Assembly (NCBI GenBank): GCA_009702305.1
Contig: WLIH01000231.1
Location: 1 to 5,421, forward strand
Length of the DNA stretch: 5,421 bases
Direction of reading: 5' to 3'
DNA from: Actinomycetota bacterium
GTDB lineage: Bacteria > Actinomycetota > Actinomycetes > Propionibacteriales > Nocardioidaceae
Part shown: positions 4,632 to 5,421 of the stretch, in pieces
Position numbering within the stretch: position 1 is the stretch's first letter
Layout of the letters: every line of letters begins with the position of its first letter
The notes under the pieces: model-generated
Told to the model about the DNA's origin: nothing
The model's input: the letters and a program-made list of their open reading frames with translations, nothing else
Database searches by the model: none
Program-made: the position numbers and the translations under genes

Positions 4632-5421
4632 ATGAGAGACGTTGCCGTCGTCGGGTTCGCCCAGCGACAGATGGCCGAGTTCGACGGGTCACCGACCTGC
4701 GTGGAGCTGCTGGTGCCGCTCCTGGCCGAGTGCTACGAGCAGACGGGCTGGACTCGACACGACGTCGGGTTCTGGTGCTCGGGCTCCTCCGACTATCTCG
4801 CCGGACGATCCTTCTCGTTCGTCCAGGCGGTCGACGCGATCGGCGTCATCCCGCCGGTCAACGAGTCGCACGTGGAGATGGACCTGGCCTGGGCCATGTA
4901 CGAGGCCTGGATCAAGATCCAGACCGGCGAGGTCGACACCGCCCTCGTCTACGCCTTCGGCAAGAGCTCGGCCGGCACCCTGCGCCGCACCCTCGCCCTC
5001 CAGCTGGAGCCGTACACGATGACGCCCCTGTGGCCCGACACCGTGTCGCTGGCCGGCCTGCAGGCGCGTGCCGGCATCGACGCGGGTCTGTGGGACGAGC
5101 AGGCGATGGCCGAGGTCGCCCAGCGGTCGCTGACCGACGCCGAGAAGAACGAGTACTCCATCCGCAAGGGCGGCTCCTCGGTCGAGGAGCTGCTGGCCCG
5201 GCCGATGTACGCCGACCCGCTGCGCAAGCACGACTGCGCTCCGGTCACCGACGGCGCGGCCGCGATCGTGCTCGCCGCCGGTGACAAGGCGCGCGAGGTG
5301 CGCGACAACCCGGCCTGGATCAGCGGCATCTCGCACTTCATCGACCCGATGAGCATGGGGACGCGCGACCTGACCCGCTCCCCCAGCGCTGCCAACGCCG
5401 CCGCCAAGGTCGACCTCGGCG
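4632..5421 (+). CDS. ltp4: Ltp4-type thiolase-fold protein, probable steroid side-chain aldolase subunit (runs off the right edge)
   Basis: Thiolase-superfamily 'lipid transfer protein' of the Ltp/SCP2-thiolase group. The frame is open from ATG 4632 to the window edge, giving 263 residues of an expected 350-400. It starts MRDVAVVGFAQ, as thiolases of this group do. The segment VNESHVEMDLAWAMYEAW at about 76-93 aligns with the thiolase nucleophile loop, but the cysteine position is E82, and the SGS/TGS signature is absent. HDCAPVTDGAAAIVLA at 200-215 is the conserved thiolase motif of the second half. Loss of the cysteine is known in Ltp2, which does a retro-aldol cleavage of a 17-hydroxy steroid CoA together with a DUF35 partner; a similar lyase role is inferred here. 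Position after a DUF35 gene matches Rv3521-Rv3522 (ltp4). Rhodococcus ltp3 and ltp4 were reported to be needed for degradation of C24-branched sterol side chains. The tyrosines expected in an Ltp2-like active site are not visible or lie at the edge. Confidence 0.87.
   Translation, partial: MRDVAVVGFAQRQMAEFDGSPTCVELLVPLLAECYEQTGWTRHDVGFWCSGSSDYLAGRSFSFVQAVDAIGVIPPVNESHVEMDLAWAMYEAWIKIQTGEVDTALVYAFGKSSAGTLRRTLALQLEPYTMTPLWPDTVSLAGLQARAGIDAGLWDEQAMAEVAQRSLTDAEKNEYSIRKGGSSVEELLARPMYADPLRKHDCAPVTDGAAAIVLAAGDKAREVRDNPAWISGISHFIDPMSMGTRDLTRSPSAANAAAKVDLG

Noticed and set aside
3628..4692. Minus-strand open frame (354 codons) opposite the DUF35 gene
   Set aside because: Shadow of the DUF35 gene, which has a recognisable family and its own promoter; the antisense product is compositionally biased and resembles nothing known to me.
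4580..5336. Plus- and minus-strand open frames overlapping ltp4
   Set aside because: The ltp4 frame shows thiolase motifs, a proper start and ribosome binding site. The alternatives are Arg/Ala/Pro-rich shadows.

Overview
This window reads as chromosomal DNA from a high-GC actinomycete (by eye about two thirds G+C, strong G/C third-position bias). The gene types (F420-dependent enzyme, FadD8- and ChoD-type proteins, Ltp/DUF35 pair) and KstR-type operators point to a steroid-degrading member of the Mycobacterium / Rhodococcus / Nocardioides range. The genus cannot be fixed from the sequence alone. No RNA gene, CRISPR array, insertion sequence or phage gene is visible.

Layout: five genes in two divergent groups. 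On the minus strand, reading leftward from about 3578, come an LLM-class F420-dependent oxidoreductase (Rv3520c type), then a FadD8-type acyl-CoA synthetase, then a ChoD-type GMC flavoprotein that runs off the left edge. FadD8 and ChoD overlap by 4 bp (GTGA). On the plus strand, reading rightward from 3658, come a double DUF35 (zinc ribbon/OB-fold) protein and, 11 bp later, a thiolase-fold Ltp4-type protein that runs off the right edge. The order oxidoreductase / DUF35 / Ltp4 matches my recollection of Mycobacterium tuberculosis Rv3520c-Rv3521-Rv3522. In that genome fadD8 (Rv0551c) and choD (Rv3409c) lie elsewhere, so their position here is a rearrangement that brings them together.

Regulation is the clearest non-coding signal. 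Two sites fit the KstR operator consensus TNNAACNNGTTNNA exactly: one between the divergent oxidoreductase and DUF35 genes (3634-3647), the other just upstream of fadD8 (2469-2482). In both, the last TA of the operator forms the first two bases of a plausible -10 hexamer, 18 bp from a plausible -35, and the inferred transcription start lies at or 1 nt before the ATG. Both mRNAs therefore look leaderless and repressor-gated by the same geometry.

Inferred joint role: a KstR-controlled sterol catabolic island. FadD8 would make a CoA thioester, and the DUF35-Ltp4 pair would act on a steroid side-chain CoA intermediate, by analogy with the Ltp2-ChsH2(DUF35) retro-aldolase. The ChoD-type flavoprotein and the F420 enzyme would do redox steps whose substrates are not known. 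The visible part of the Ltp4 protein lacks the thiolase nucleophilic cysteine, which fits a lyase rather than a thiolase.
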